Shown piece by piece: positions 34,353 through 43,260 of a stretch of 64,000 bases of DNA. Positions within the stretch are counted from its first letter, which is position 1; every line of letters starts with the position of its first letter. Origin of the DNA: Bin52 sp965243345 (lineage in GTDB: Bacteria; Pseudomonadota; Alphaproteobacteria; Thalassobaculales; Thalassobaculaceae); the NCBI GenBank assembly GCA_965243345.1, contig CBDEUR010000003.1, forward strand, positions 3,162,001-3,226,000, written 5' to 3'. Under the pieces are notes generated by a model that saw only the letters and a list, made by a program, of their open reading frames with translations, was not told the origin of the DNA and did no database searches. Both the position numbers and the translations under genes were made by a program.

Positions 34353-36104
34353 TTGATTGCGTTATGGACTGTTTTGCTTGTACTTGGTGTGTATATAATT
34401 CCCGGTTTAGCGGTGTTACCACGTTGTGCTTACAACTCGAGACTTGCGTACGCCATACCCATCCTGAGTGTACTCGTTGTTACCTTGTTTGCTCGAACTC
34501 TGAAGGCATTTGAAATATTCAGCGAAAATTCTGTCCTTTCCGTCAGCCTGTTACTCTTCATTATCGCGGTATGGCGTGTCGCGAATGCTCGCACATCCGT
34601 TCAAGTTGAATGGTCCTCTCTCCACCGTTTATACTATTTGATCGCACTGTGCTGTTCTCTATTCATGGCGGTACCACTCGGATTGACAAATTTTGCAATA
34701 GACGATGAAATCTATAGCTGGAACATGTGGGCCATACAACATGTGCTCAGTGAACCTCATGACCTGTTCTACACTAACGCTCCGTACCCACAAACATTTT
34801 CGTACCTGCTCGCTTGGAAATATCAACTGTTGCAAACAATTGAAGTTCATGCGCCGGTGCGCACAAGCCTTGCCATCCTCGCAGCATCTATGTTTGCCGC
34901 CATTGGCATGGCCTGTCAGCGCTCTGACTCCTATGTGGTGTTTTGGTTTATAGGCCTTTTGGCTTTCCTGCTTTGGGACACCGGGCTGGATTCGAGCGTC
35001 AAGGTTGGCTTGGCCGAGGTGGTAATGGTACCCGCTCTTGCTGTTTCCGTCTCTCTGTTCGTTAACTGGCTCAAAAATCCACACAATGCGCTCCTTCTCT
35101 GGTTGACGTGTGCGTGCGCCATTGTCGCTGGACTGTCGAAGCAACCGGCCCTGCTCTGGCTTGCCGGACTACCTGTATTGGCCCTGCCTGTGGCAGTTCG
35201 TGAAGGCTTGACAAAAGCCTGCATTGCTCCAATTGTTCTTGCGCCAGTAACTGGTATTCTCTGGGTTATGACAGAAGGTTATGGGTTTTGGGTAAACCCG
35301 GGAGTTGTTGCACATTCTACACAAGACAGGGTTTGGCTTGACCAACTGGTCCATGTCGCAAAAAGATTGGCTGAACATTATCCAGGATTACCAGTAATTT
35401 TCTTGAGTTGCGGAATCACCGTGTTAGCGGCAAGACAGTACCGAAGCATTTACCTGTTGATCCTGTGTCCATATCTTTTGCTGTTTATGCTGTTTGGGTC
35501 TTATGCGATTCGACTGGGTGGACATGTCACCGCATTGTCTGCAGTACTGATTTCAGCTGTTGGTTACTGGCCTTTTTCGAGCATCAAATCGCCAGAACGA
35601 ACAGAGTTCCTGTCACGCCGAGCCAAAGTTCTGGCATACGCTCTAGTTATCGTCGCTCTCGTGAGCATTGGATCAAAAGCATGGACAAGCTTCAAGAAGT
35701 TGGACCCACAATTCGCGTTTTATGACACAGGCAAGAATACCATACGCATGTATTTCGGTGACGATTGGCAAAAGATCTATAGCCAAGTATACAAAGGCGA
35801 TGCGGTACTGTACATCCCGAGCGCATACATATATGGCCTGTTTTACAGTCATAACCACATCGTGAGACCGGAGAAGCACCCTACCTATAGTGATGTTCGT
35901 AGGCAAATCACTGACCTCAGACCGCAGTATGTGTTTGATCCAGGGATAGTGGGCTACGGTAGCGGTGCGGACAGGCTCCGTGAACTCGTGGGAGAGTGCA
36001 GCCAGTGGTTCGACACGGTTGCCGGACCTCCAAACCGGTTCGGCTATGTCGTGTATCGCTTAAACGAAGGTGCCATGGATCTCGACCCGGAGTGCGGAAC
36101 GTGA
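34353..36104 (+). CDS. multi-spanning membrane protein, putative GT-C glycosyltransferase
   Basis: A 583-residue integral membrane protein with about 11-12 hydrophobic helices and a C-terminal soluble region of about 130 residues. In the first large loop (near residue 108), TNFAIDDEIYSWNMWAIQH contains the acidic pair typical of GT-C enzymes, which use polyprenyl-phosphate sugars at the periplasmic face. No ATG is available; TTG at 34353 has GGAG 8 bases upstream, and TTG at 34332 is the alternative. Codon use is AT-rich and unlike the rest of the window, indicating transfer. The exact family was not recognised. Confidence 0.65.
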   Translation: MIALWTVLLVLGVYIIPGLAVLPRCAYNSRLAYAIPILSVLVVTLFARTLKAFEIFSENSVLSVSLLLFIIAVWRVANARTSVQVEWSSLHRLYYLIALCCSLFMAVPLGLTNFAIDDEIYSWNMWAIQHVLSEPHDLFYTNAPYPQTFSYLLAWKYQLLQTIEVHAPVRTSLAILAASMFAAIGMACQRSDSYVVFWFIGLLAFLLWDTGLDSSVKVGLAEVVMVPALAVSVSLFVNWLKNPHNALLLWLTCACAIVAGLSKQPALLWLAGLPVLALPVAVREGLTKACIAPIVLAPVTGILWVMTEGYGFWVNPGVVAHSTQDRVWLDQLVHVAKRLAEHYPGLPVIFLSCGITVLAARQYRSIYLLILCPYLLLFMLFGSYAIRLGGHVTALSAVLISAVGYWPFSSIKSPERTEFLSRRAKVLAYALVIVALVSIGSKAWTSFKKLDPQFAFYDTGKNTIRMYFGDDWQKIYSQVYKGDAVLYIPSAYIYGLFYSHNHIVRPEKHPTYSDVRRQITDLRPQYVFDPGIVGYGSGADRLRELVGECSQWFDTVAGPPNRFGYVVYRLNEGAMDLDPECGT

Positions 36105-36333
36105 TTTCGGTTTCGGGCGGTATACCTACAGCGTGTTGTCGAGGGAAGCAATCCTGGTAGACATCGATGCGCGGGACACGAACAAGGAACGTGACCATAA
36201 ATTTTCTTCAAACAATGGGAACCAGAACAGGTTTTACCGATGTCTCGGTGGTTCCCGGACTACATGTGCAATAGACCGCACAAAACCAGCAGAACGTTTA
36301 GGATGCCGGTGAACAACATTTTGGAGAAAACCG
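36105..36333 (+). other. short spacer inside the island
   Basis: About 230 bases. A frame near 36209-36274 reads MGTRTGFTDVSVVPGLHV and then stops, which resembles the tail of an unrelated enzyme. Otherwise nothing is recognisable. Confidence 0.35.
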
Positions 36334-36585
36334 TTGGAATCGACATTTGGTGGGCAGAACTACGATGTCGCATACGTCAGAACTTTTACCTCGCATGATC
36401 GTCTGGGTTACTTGTTTCGTTCCGGCATCCCAACCTCTCGTTTCATCATCCCGAGGTTTCGAAGGTTTGCATGGCGTTGCAAGGACTGGCTCCAAGTCTT
36501 CGCTGCCCTGCCAATTCTACACAAGAATGTGGTCTATGATTTAATGGCTGTTTTGCTTGACCGAAATCGGGAATGTACCCGATGA
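36334..36585 (+). CDS. short hypothetical gene coupled to the GT2-GtrA gene
   Basis: An open frame of 83 codons beginning at a TTG; the frame is closed upstream by a TGA at 36310-36312. Its TGA overlaps the ATG of the next gene (ATGA at 36582-36585), the usual sign of a real, coupled gene end. The sequence is rich in Arg, Phe and Leu, with RFRRFAWRCKDWLQVF near residue 41, and shows no recognised domain. It may be a small protein or the surviving 3' end of a larger gene broken upstream. Confidence 0.4.
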   Translation: MESTFGGQNYDVAYVRTFTSHDRLGYLFRSGIPTSRFIIPRFRRFAWRCKDWLQVFAALPILHKNVVYDLMAVLLDRNRECTR

Positions 36586-37628
36586 TCGGTATTGTTATCC
36601 CAGCTCTTGATCCGCCGCCCTCTCTTCTCACCTTGGTGGGGGAGCTTCAGCGGCTTGGACCGGGACCACTTGTCGTCGTCAACGACGGTTCAACTTCGCG
36701 TTCTGTCTTCAATGCGCTTGCGATGATCGATGGCGTGACGGTCCTCCACCATGAGAGAAATCGGGGCAAAGGCGAAGCACTAAAGACGGGCTTCCGCCAC
36801 CTCTTGGCCGACGGGACCGTCACTAGCATCATCACGGTCGATGCCGACGGGCAGCATCTCGCAGCTGACGTTGGCACGCTGCGGAACGTCGCGGAGCATG
36901 ATCCCAAAACGTTGATTCTCGGAGCAAGGGATTTCGATGGTGGGGTACCGTTCAGGAGTGCGCTGGGCAATAGAGCGACACGGTTACTCCTCGCGATCAC
37001 GACTGGGCTCCGACTTCGCGATACCCAGACCGGACTTCGAGTGCTACCACGCTGCCTTGTTCAAGAGAGCCTTGCGCTCGCCTCGGGCGGGTATGCGTTC
37101 GAGTTTGAGATGCTGTTCCTGGCGAAAAAGCTGGGGGTGTCGATCAAACAGGTGGCAATTTCAACAGTCTATATCGAAGGCAATCGCACATCCCATTTTC
37201 GCCCGTTCCGGGATTCGTTGCAGATCTACGCGGTCTTTGTGCGATTTCTGTTTGTGTCACTAGCTTCGTTCTGCATTGATGTTGCATTGTTTGCCTTGTT
37301 TCACTGGTTCACGGGTTCGATATTCTTGAGCACATATGCGGCCCGGATTACATCGGGCGCCTTTAACTTCACGGCCAACCGGCACTTCGTGTTCCTGGTG
37401 CGCGGACGCAGCGCCGTGGTTCGGGATATTCTCGCCTACACCGCTCTTGCATTCCTTGTCAGTACCGCGTCAGGATTTGCTGTCACCGTGTTCTCACAGT
37501 GGCTTGGCTGGATACCAACGATCGTGAAGATCTGGGTAGATCCGAGTCTCTTCATCATCAGCTTTGCCGTGCAACGCTTCGTCATCTTTAGTCGCGGCAT
37601 TCGCACGAGCATCGGCGAAGAACGCTGA
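36582..37628 (+). CDS. GT2 glycosyltransferase fused to a GtrA-like flippase domain
   Basis: A 348-residue bifunctional protein. Residues 1-215 form a family-2 glycosyltransferase of the polyprenyl-phosphate type: IGIVIPALDPPPSLL, VVVNDGSTS, RNRGKGEALKTGFRH, the metal-binding TVDADGQHL near residue 90, and DTQTGLRVLPR near 145. Residues about 220-340 hold four hydrophobic helices with the GtrA signature region (FVSLASFCIDVALFALFHW, then FNFTANRHFVF near residue 265). The N-terminal part would charge undecaprenyl phosphate with a sugar, and the C-terminal part may move it across the membrane. ATG at 36582 overlaps the preceding stop. Confidence 0.88.
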   Translation: MIGIVIPALDPPPSLLTLVGELQRLGPGPLVVVNDGSTSRSVFNALAMIDGVTVLHHERNRGKGEALKTGFRHLLADGTVTSIITVDADGQHLAADVGTLRNVAEHDPKTLILGARDFDGGVPFRSALGNRATRLLLAITTGLRLRDTQTGLRVLPRCLVQESLALASGGYAFEFEMLFLAKKLGVSIKQVAISTVYIEGNRTSHFRPFRDSLQIYAVFVRFLFVSLASFCIDVALFALFHWFTGSIFLSTYAARITSGAFNFTANRHFVFLVRGRSAVVRDILAYTALAFLVSTASGFAVTVFSQWLGWIPTIVKIWVDPSLFIISFAVQRFVIFSRGIRTSIGEER

Positions 37629-38318
37629 GAGGGTTGCACAAATGACCTCAAGGAAAGAAGTATCGAGCGCATGGGGTCCTGCCGGCTGTATCCTTCTTGA
37701 CCGGTTTCGCACCAAGGGTACCGGATGCCAGGACTCGGGGGGTACGCCGGGTCCCATGTGCGAACCACTGTCAATGCGAAGCGGATTCGATATGAGAGTT
37801 TTCCGGCAACCCGGGAGCGAAAAAGACATAACAGGTTGCTGTGACCCGCTATTCCTCTTGTCGGGGAGGGCGCTAGTGCGTGCACGACATGCGGCCTGCG
37901 CATGCTTCGAGCACTGCTGCGTCTGGGCTTTCGGCGCCGCCTCCGGCGTCGGTAAGCTCCATGCAAGGCCATAGGCTTCGCCGAGCCCCGGTCGAAACCC
38001 CAGGTCGCGCAATCGCCTTTCGCGTATGCGTCCCAATACCCCCCAATTCTGAGCGGGAGCACTTGGCGGGTTCGCGGCAGCCGTGACCGCCACGAGGCCG
38101 CCGACCACTCTCTCCCAAATGTGACTTTCCCTGTCGCGGTTCAGGCTCCGATCGCCTGCCTGCGACCGGGGCCTGCGGCCCGGTCCTGAGCGTCGGTATG
38201 GCTGAACGTCACGCGAGCGTCGTCGGCACCGCACTCTCACTCTCCAGAACAGCAGCTACCCGGCGAAACGCTTCCGGCCGGCGCCGTGGCTGCGCTTGAG
38301 CCTCCCCCGCATGGACTG
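37629..38318 (+). other. right flank of the island, no recognisable gene
   Basis: Nearly 700 bases in which open frames on both strands are compositionally random and no ribosome sites, RNA genes or insertion-sequence ends stand out. It is likely debris between the glycosylation genes and the S24 remnant. Confidence 0.45.
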
Positions 38319-38531
38319 TCACATCCTCTGCACCACCCAGACCACCCTACCAAAGACATGGACCTCCTCGGCGGGGTAAGAGTGGGGCAAATTGCCCGGG
38401 TTGGCCGAGACGAGCCTGATCATGAGTGTTTCGCCGCCATCGCCGGACAGCAGCTGCACCCGCATGACCACGAGCCCGCTGCCGTCCCAAATGTAGATTG
38501 CCGGCGGTATCGACAGACTGCCCTCGGTCAC
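38319..38531 (-). pseudogene. C-terminal remnant of an S24-family (phage-repressor/LexA-like) peptidase
   Basis: The frame encodes about 70 residues resembling the last third of S24 peptidases of HTH-repressor proteins. The pattern is an IYIWDGSGLVVMRVQ strand, a turn with GGETLMIRLVSANPGNLPHSY, then EEVHVFGRVVWVVQRM at the end, the usual closing Gly-Arg-Val-Val-Trp strand. The DNA-binding domain and catalytic Ser region are missing because dapF begins 29 bases further upstream on this strand. The catalytic Lys strand is altered (VVMRVQ rather than Val-Lys-Arg). It is a dead fragment at the island edge. Confidence 0.6.
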
Positions 38532-38560
38532 AGGGCGCGACCTGCATCACGCAGCCCGGC

Positions 38561-39400
38561 TTACGGCGCCAGACCGGCCCCAAGCGCTTCCAGATCCACG
38601 GTGCCGGAGAAGCTCCGCACGGCCGGGCCGGTCATCTCGACCCGGCCATCCGGCATCCACTCGATCTCGAGCACGCCGCCGTCCAGCGCGACATCGGCGC
38701 GGCGCTCGACAAGCGAGCGGCGAACGGCCGCAACCACGACTGCACAGGCGCCCGAGCCACAGGCCTGCGTCTCGCCGGCCCCGCGTTCCCAGACCCGGGT
38801 CCGCAACCGGGTGCGGTTCTCGACGGTGACGAATTCGATGTTGGCTCCCTCGGGAAACAGCGGGTGGCGTTCGAGTTCCGGGCCCAGTTCCCCGACCGGA
38901 ACCTGCTCGACATCGGGAACGAAGAACACGGCGTGGGGATTGCCCATGCTCACGCAGCAGCACGCTGCGAGATCGAAACCCGGCACCGGGACCGACAGGG
39001 TGTCGTGGGCATGGGAGAGCGGAATGTCCCTCCAGCCGAACAGCGGGGTTCCCATGTCCACAGAAATGCGCCCGTCCGGCCGACGCCGGCAGTGGAGCGG
39101 CCCGACGACGGTCTCGATCGTCACCTCGCCTGCCGCACCCATCAGCAGGTCGGCCACGCATCGGGTTCCGTTGCCGCAGGCCTCGGCCTCGCCTCCGTCC
39201 GGGTTGTGGATGACAAGTCTCGCATGACCCCCGCCCTCGGACGGAAGAATTGTGAGCAGCTGGTCGAACCCGATGCCGCGCCGGCGGTCGCCAAGAGCAC
39301 ACACGTCACGACGGTCGAGCACGACCGTGCTGCTCCGGGCGTCGATGATCACGAAATCGTTTCCCAGTCCGTGCATCTTGGTGAAGGCAAGCTGTCGCAT
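38561..39400 (-). CDS. dapF: diaminopimelate epimerase
   Basis: A 279-residue epimerase that interconverts LL- and meso-diaminopimelate for lysine and peptidoglycan synthesis. It starts LAFTKMHGLGNDFVIIDAR. The two catalytic Cys are in GEAEACGNGTRCVAD near residue 75 and GETQACGSGACAVV near 220. ATG at 39400 is chosen because it gives the standard N-terminus. It starts 29 bases after lptE. The normal downstream partner mtaB is displaced by the island. Confidence 0.97.
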   Translation of the reverse strand: MRQLAFTKMHGLGNDFVIIDARSSTVVLDRRDVCALGDRRRGIGFDQLLTILPSEGGGHARLVIHNPDGGEAEACGNGTRCVADLLMGAAGEVTIETVVGPLHCRRRPDGRISVDMGTPLFGWRDIPLSHAHDTLSVPVPGFDLAACCCVSMGNPHAVFFVPDVEQVPVGELGPELERHPLFPEGANIEFVTVENRTRLRTRVWERGAGETQACGSGACAVVVAAVRRSLVERRADVALDGGVLEIEWMPDGRVEMTGPAVRSFSGTVDLEALGAGLAP

Positions 39401-39429
39401 GACACTGTCCACGGGGGCGCCCGGCGGCG

Positions 39430-39948
39430 TCAGTCGCAGCCGTGCCGCGTGCGGAGAAACAGGCTCAACCGGGTATGGATATTGCGTGCCACCTCGCGCG
39501 CGGCACGTATGCGGGTTGCCCGTTCGGCGCTGATGTTTGCAAATCCCGATTCGACGATATTGAAGGCCGCCGCCGCCGAAGCGCGCCCCTTGTCGAGGAT
39601 CTCACCGTTTTCCCGGTCGCGCAGCGTGTAGCGGGCCGACACCCTGACCCGGGAGAAGGTCGACGCCGCATCACGACGGATCACGAGTTGGGACAGCGAC
39701 TCGTCCACCACCACCACGAGCGTGTAGAGCGGCGTGCTTTTCCGTCCCGAGGGGTTCAGGCGGTCGCGCAGGTCGTTGCGCAGGACCTGTCCGATCCGGT
39801 CGTCGATCCGGGCGACCTCGACGGTGGCGCCTCCGGACACCGCCTGCGCCCCGCCACAGGACCGCTTGTCGTAGAGCGGGGAGAAACCGCATCCGGCCAG
39901 CATGGCCGCAACGGCGGCCAGCATGGCGGCATGGGGACTACACCACAA
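39430..39948 (-). CDS. lptE: LPS-assembly lipoprotein LptE
   Basis: A 172-residue outer-membrane lipoprotein. The signal peptide ends in a lipobox (AMLAGCGFSPLY; Cys-20). The mature part has the LptE pattern RIGQVLRNDLRDRLNP followed by beta strands YTLVVVVDES and ARYTLRD. It plugs and chaperones the LptD channel for lipopolysaccharide export. Its start overlaps the leuS stop by 11 bases. In many alphaproteobacteria holA follows; here dapF does. Confidence 0.9.
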   Translation of the reverse strand: MWCSPHAAMLAAVAAMLAGCGFSPLYDKRSCGGAQAVSGGATVEVARIDDRIGQVLRNDLRDRLNPSGRKSTPLYTLVVVVDESLSQLVIRRDAASTFSRVRVSARYTLRDRENGEILDKGRASAAAAFNIVESGFANISAERATRIRAAREVARNIHTRLSLFLRTRHGCD

Positions 39949-42532
39949 GATTCACCACCCTGTTGGGCACGACGATGACCCGTCGCGGTTCGGCGCCATC
40001 GAGGTACCGCTGCACGTTCGAGACCTCGAGCGCACTCTGACGCACGGCCTCTTCGGAACTGTCACGCGGCGCATGGATGGTTCCGCGCAGCCTGCCGTTG
40101 ACCTGGACGGCGATACTGACCAGTTCATCGGCTACCAGCTCATCGTCGAACGAGGGCCATGGCACGAGTCGCAGCATGCCCTCGCCTCCCAAGCGCTCCC
40201 ACAACTCCTCCGCGATATGCGGCGTCATCGGTTCGATCAGCCGCAACAGGATTTCGTAGCCGTGCCGAACCATCCAGGCCTCTCCGGGCCCGGACAGGGG
40301 GGCGGCGGCCAGCGCATTGCTGAGTTCGCGGATGAAGGCGACGGAACTGTTGAACCGCCAGCGTTCGATGCTCTCTCCGACGGCCCTGATCGTCTTGTGA
40401 ATCCGGCGTTCGAGCTCCAGCGCCCCGGCCGAAATCCGCCCGGGACGCGGCGAGCCGTGCGGCGGGGCCACGCGGGCCAGTTCGACCACCGAGCGCCACA
40501 GCCGGTTCAGGTAGCGGAACGCGCCCTCGATTCCGGCCTCGGTCCACTCCAGATCGCGTTCAGGGGGTGAGTCGGACAGCATGAACAACCGTGCCGTGTC
40601 CGCACCATAGCTCGCGATGATCACCTCGGGGTCGATGACGTTGCGGCGTGACTTGCTCATCTTCTCGACCCGCCCGACCTCCACCGGCGTACCGCCGTTG
40701 GCGGTCACCACGGTCCCGTCGGACTGCCGGCGAACCTGGTCGGGGAACAGCCAGCCGGACCCGTCGCGGTAGGTCTCGTGGCAGACCATGCCCTGGGTCA
40801 TCAGGCCGGCAAACGGCTCGTCGATATCGAGGTAACCGCTCCTGCGCAGGGCGCGGGTGAAGAACCGCGAGTAGAGCAGGTGCAGGACCGCGTGCTCGAT
40901 GCCGCCGATATACTGGTCGACCGGGAGCCAATAGCGTGCGGCCTCGCGTCCGAACGCCCTGTCCTCCGCGAGATCGCAGAACCTGGCGAAGTACCAGGAC
41001 GATTCGAAGAAGGTATCGAAGGTGTCGGTCTCGCGGGTGGCGGGACCACCGCACACGGGGCAGGTCGTGTGCTTCCATGTCGGATGCCGGTCGAGCGGAT
41101 TGCCCGGCTCGCCGAACTCGACATCGTCAGGCAGGGTGACCGGCAGGTCCGATTCCGGCACGGGAACCACGCCGCACTCCGGGCAGTGGATCACCGGGAT
41201 CGGGCAACCCCAGTATCGTTGCCGGGACACCCCCCAGTCACGCAGGCGCCAGGTCACGGACCGGGCACCGTGACCGGTCTCTTCCAGTCGCTGCGACATG
41301 GCCTCCTTGGCCCTGTCGATCGACAGGCCGTCGAGGAAGCGGGAATTGTAGATCGAGCCCGGGCCCGTCCACGCCTCGTCCCCGATCGCGAAACCACCGG
41401 CGTCGGCGTCGGGCGGCAACACCACGGGCAGAACCGGCAGATCGTAGGCGCGGGCAAACTCGAGGTCGCGCTGGTCGTGGGCGGGACAGCCGAAGATCGC
41501 GCCGGTCCCGTACTCCATGAGCACGAAATTGGCGACGTAGATCGGCAGTTCCAGCCCCTCGACAAAGGGATGGTGGGCAACGAGCCCGGTGTCATAGCCC
41601 CGCTTCTCGGCCCGTTCGATCTCGGCCTCGCTGGTGCTCATCCGGTTGCACTCGGCCACGAACCCGGCAAGGCCAGGGTCGGTCGCGGCCAGTTCCGCCG
41701 CCAGCGGATGGTTTGCGGCAATCGCGCAGAAAGACGCGCCGAAAAGGGTGTCGTGACGCGTGGTAAACACCTCGAGCGTCTCGTCGCGGCCGGACACGGG
41801 AAAGCGGATCAGCGCGCCTTCCGACCTGCCGATCCAGTTGTGCTGCATGAGCCGGACCCGTTCGGGCCAGCGATCCAGCTTCGACGTGGCCGCGAGCAGG
41901 TCCTCCGCGTATGCCGTAATCCTGAGGAACCACTGCGACAGCAGCCGCTTTTCCACCAGGGCCCCTGATCGCCAACCTCGCCCGTCGATGACCTGCTCGT
42001 TGGCCAGCACCGTGTCCTCGACCGGGTCCCAGTTGACCCAGCTCTCGCGGCGATAGGCGAGCCCGGCTTCGAGGAAGTCGAGGAACATCTTCTGCTCGTG
42101 GCGGTAATAGTCCGGCGCGCAGGTCGCGAGTTCACGCTGCCAGTCGTAGGACAACCCCATGCCGCGCAGCTGCTCGCGCATGGTGGCGATGTTCTCCCAC
42201 GTCCAGCGGGCCGGGTGGACCCCACGCTCGATCGCGGCGTTCTCGGCCGGCAGTCCGAATGCGTCCCAGCCCATGGGGTGCAGGACGTTGAATCCCTGGG
42301 CATGCTTGTAGCGGGCGACCAGGTCGCCGAGCGTGTAGTTGCGCACGTGACCGATGTGGATGCGTCCGGACGGATACGGAAACATCTCGAGGACGTAGTA
42401 CTTGGGTCGCGCCGGATCCTCGGTGACCGTGAACGCACCCGCCCCCTCCCAGCGCTGCTGCCAGCAGGCCTCGATGGTCCGGAAATCGTAACGGTTCGTC
42501 GATTCGCCGTTCGCTGCGGTCTGGTCTGTCAT
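39938..42532 (-). CDS. leuS: leucyl-tRNA synthetase
   Basis: An 864-residue class I synthetase, full length. It carries the HIGH-type motif in PYPSGRIHIGHVRNYTLGD near residue 55, the CP1 editing domain with TRHDTLFGASFCAIA near residue 250, the zinc-type insert CPECGVVPVPE near residue 440, and the KMSKS loop VEKMSKSRRNVIDPE near residue 625. The anticodon-binding domain closes the protein. It is flanked by the DUF3576 lipoprotein gene and lptE, the conserved order of the group. Confidence 0.98.
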   Translation of the reverse strand: MTDQTAANGESTNRYDFRTIEACWQQRWEGAGAFTVTEDPARPKYYVLEMFPYPSGRIHIGHVRNYTLGDLVARYKHAQGFNVLHPMGWDAFGLPAENAAIERGVHPARWTWENIATMREQLRGMGLSYDWQRELATCAPDYYRHEQKMFLDFLEAGLAYRRESWVNWDPVEDTVLANEQVIDGRGWRSGALVEKRLLSQWFLRITAYAEDLLAATSKLDRWPERVRLMQHNWIGRSEGALIRFPVSGRDETLEVFTTRHDTLFGASFCAIAANHPLAAELAATDPGLAGFVAECNRMSTSEAEIERAEKRGYDTGLVAHHPFVEGLELPIYVANFVLMEYGTGAIFGCPAHDQRDLEFARAYDLPVLPVVLPPDADAGGFAIGDEAWTGPGSIYNSRFLDGLSIDRAKEAMSQRLEETGHGARSVTWRLRDWGVSRQRYWGCPIPVIHCPECGVVPVPESDLPVTLPDDVEFGEPGNPLDRHPTWKHTTCPVCGGPATRETDTFDTFFESSWYFARFCDLAEDRAFGREAARYWLPVDQYIGGIEHAVLHLLYSRFFTRALRRSGYLDIDEPFAGLMTQGMVCHETYRDGSGWLFPDQVRRQSDGTVVTANGGTPVEVGRVEKMSKSRRNVIDPEVIIASYGADTARLFMLSDSPPERDLEWTEAGIEGAFRYLNRLWRSVVELARVAPPHGSPRPGRISAGALELERRIHKTIRAVGESIERWRFNSSVAFIRELSNALAAAPLSGPGEAWMVRHGYEILLRLIEPMTPHIAEELWERLGGEGMLRLVPWPSFDDELVADELVSIAVQVNGRLRGTIHAPRDSSEEAVRQSALEVSNVQRYLDGAEPRRVIVVPNRVVNLVV

Positions 42533-42539
42533 TCGAACC

Positions 42540-43091
42540 CTACCGGGACCTGCTGCCGACCCGCAGTTCGCGCGCCCGGGTCAGGATGGTGTCCTCGAGC
42601 TGGCGGTCGAGCTCTGCATTCGCGGGTTCGTCGATCCAGGCACCGGAGTCCGACTGGTGCTGACGGAACACCCGGGCCCGGATCCCGTCGGAGCGCAGCG
42701 CCCGGTCGAGGATGTAGACGGTGACCTTGAACCGTTCCGACCGGCCGTCCGGGACACTGTACCATTCGGTAATGATGATGCCGCCGAACGGATCGGCCGA
42801 CTGCAACGGCATGAAAGCCAGCGTGTCGAGGGACGCCCGCCACAGGTAGCTGTTGACGCCGATTCCCTCCATGGGCCTCGAGGACGCCTCGTCATCACCG
42901 AAGATGTCGGACAGGAACAGCCCTTCATCGCCGAACACGCTTTGTTTGTTGTCGTAGGTCGGAACGCCGCCCGCGCCCGTGCGCGGGTACTTGTACTCGA
43001 CATCGTTGCTGCTGCAACCGACCAGCACGCCCACGGCCACGATCGCACCGCATCCACGTAGGTATCGCTGCACCTTCATCGGCATCCCCAT
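42540..43091 (-). CDS. DUF3576-domain lipoprotein
   Basis: A 183-residue protein with a lipoprotein signal peptide (GAIVAVGVLVGCSSN; Cys near 26) and the DUF3576 domain characterised by VNSYLWRASLDTLAFMPLQSADPFGGIIITEWY near residue 77. Family members lie upstream of leuS in many alphaproteobacteria and are probably outer-membrane or periplasmic. Function is unknown. Three in-frame ATGs (43091, 43085, 43079) are possible starts. It is divergent from the porin gene. Confidence 0.88.
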   Translation of the reverse strand: MGMPMKVQRYLRGCGAIVAVGVLVGCSSNDVEYKYPRTGAGGVPTYDNKQSVFGDEGLFLSDIFGDDEASSRPMEGIGVNSYLWRASLDTLAFMPLQSADPFGGIIITEWYSVPDGRSERFKVTVYILDRALRSDGIRARVFRQHQSDSGAWIDEPANAELDRQLEDTILTRARELRVGSRSR

Positions 43092-43193
43092 GCTGGATCT
43101 CGCACCCGATGGATTCAGGATCGTTATGTAGCGCGTCCGAGCCGTCGGAACAATCTGACAGCTGCCACACGTCCCTGTGGCCGTCCTGCACCC

Positions 43194-43213
43194 TTGTTGC
43201 AGTCGTGCAACAA
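43194..43213. promoter_or_regulatory. perfect inverted repeat in the DUF3576/porin divergent region
   Basis: TTGTTGCA, spacer GTCG, TGCAACAA: an 8-bp perfect palindrome about 100 bases from the lipoprotein start and 170 bases from the porin start. It lacks a T-run on either strand, so it is more likely a protein-binding site than a terminator. Confidence 0.45.
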
Positions 43214-43260
43214 AAGCGGCATTCTTGCACCAGCTGCGGGGCCCGCCGGCACGAATGACC

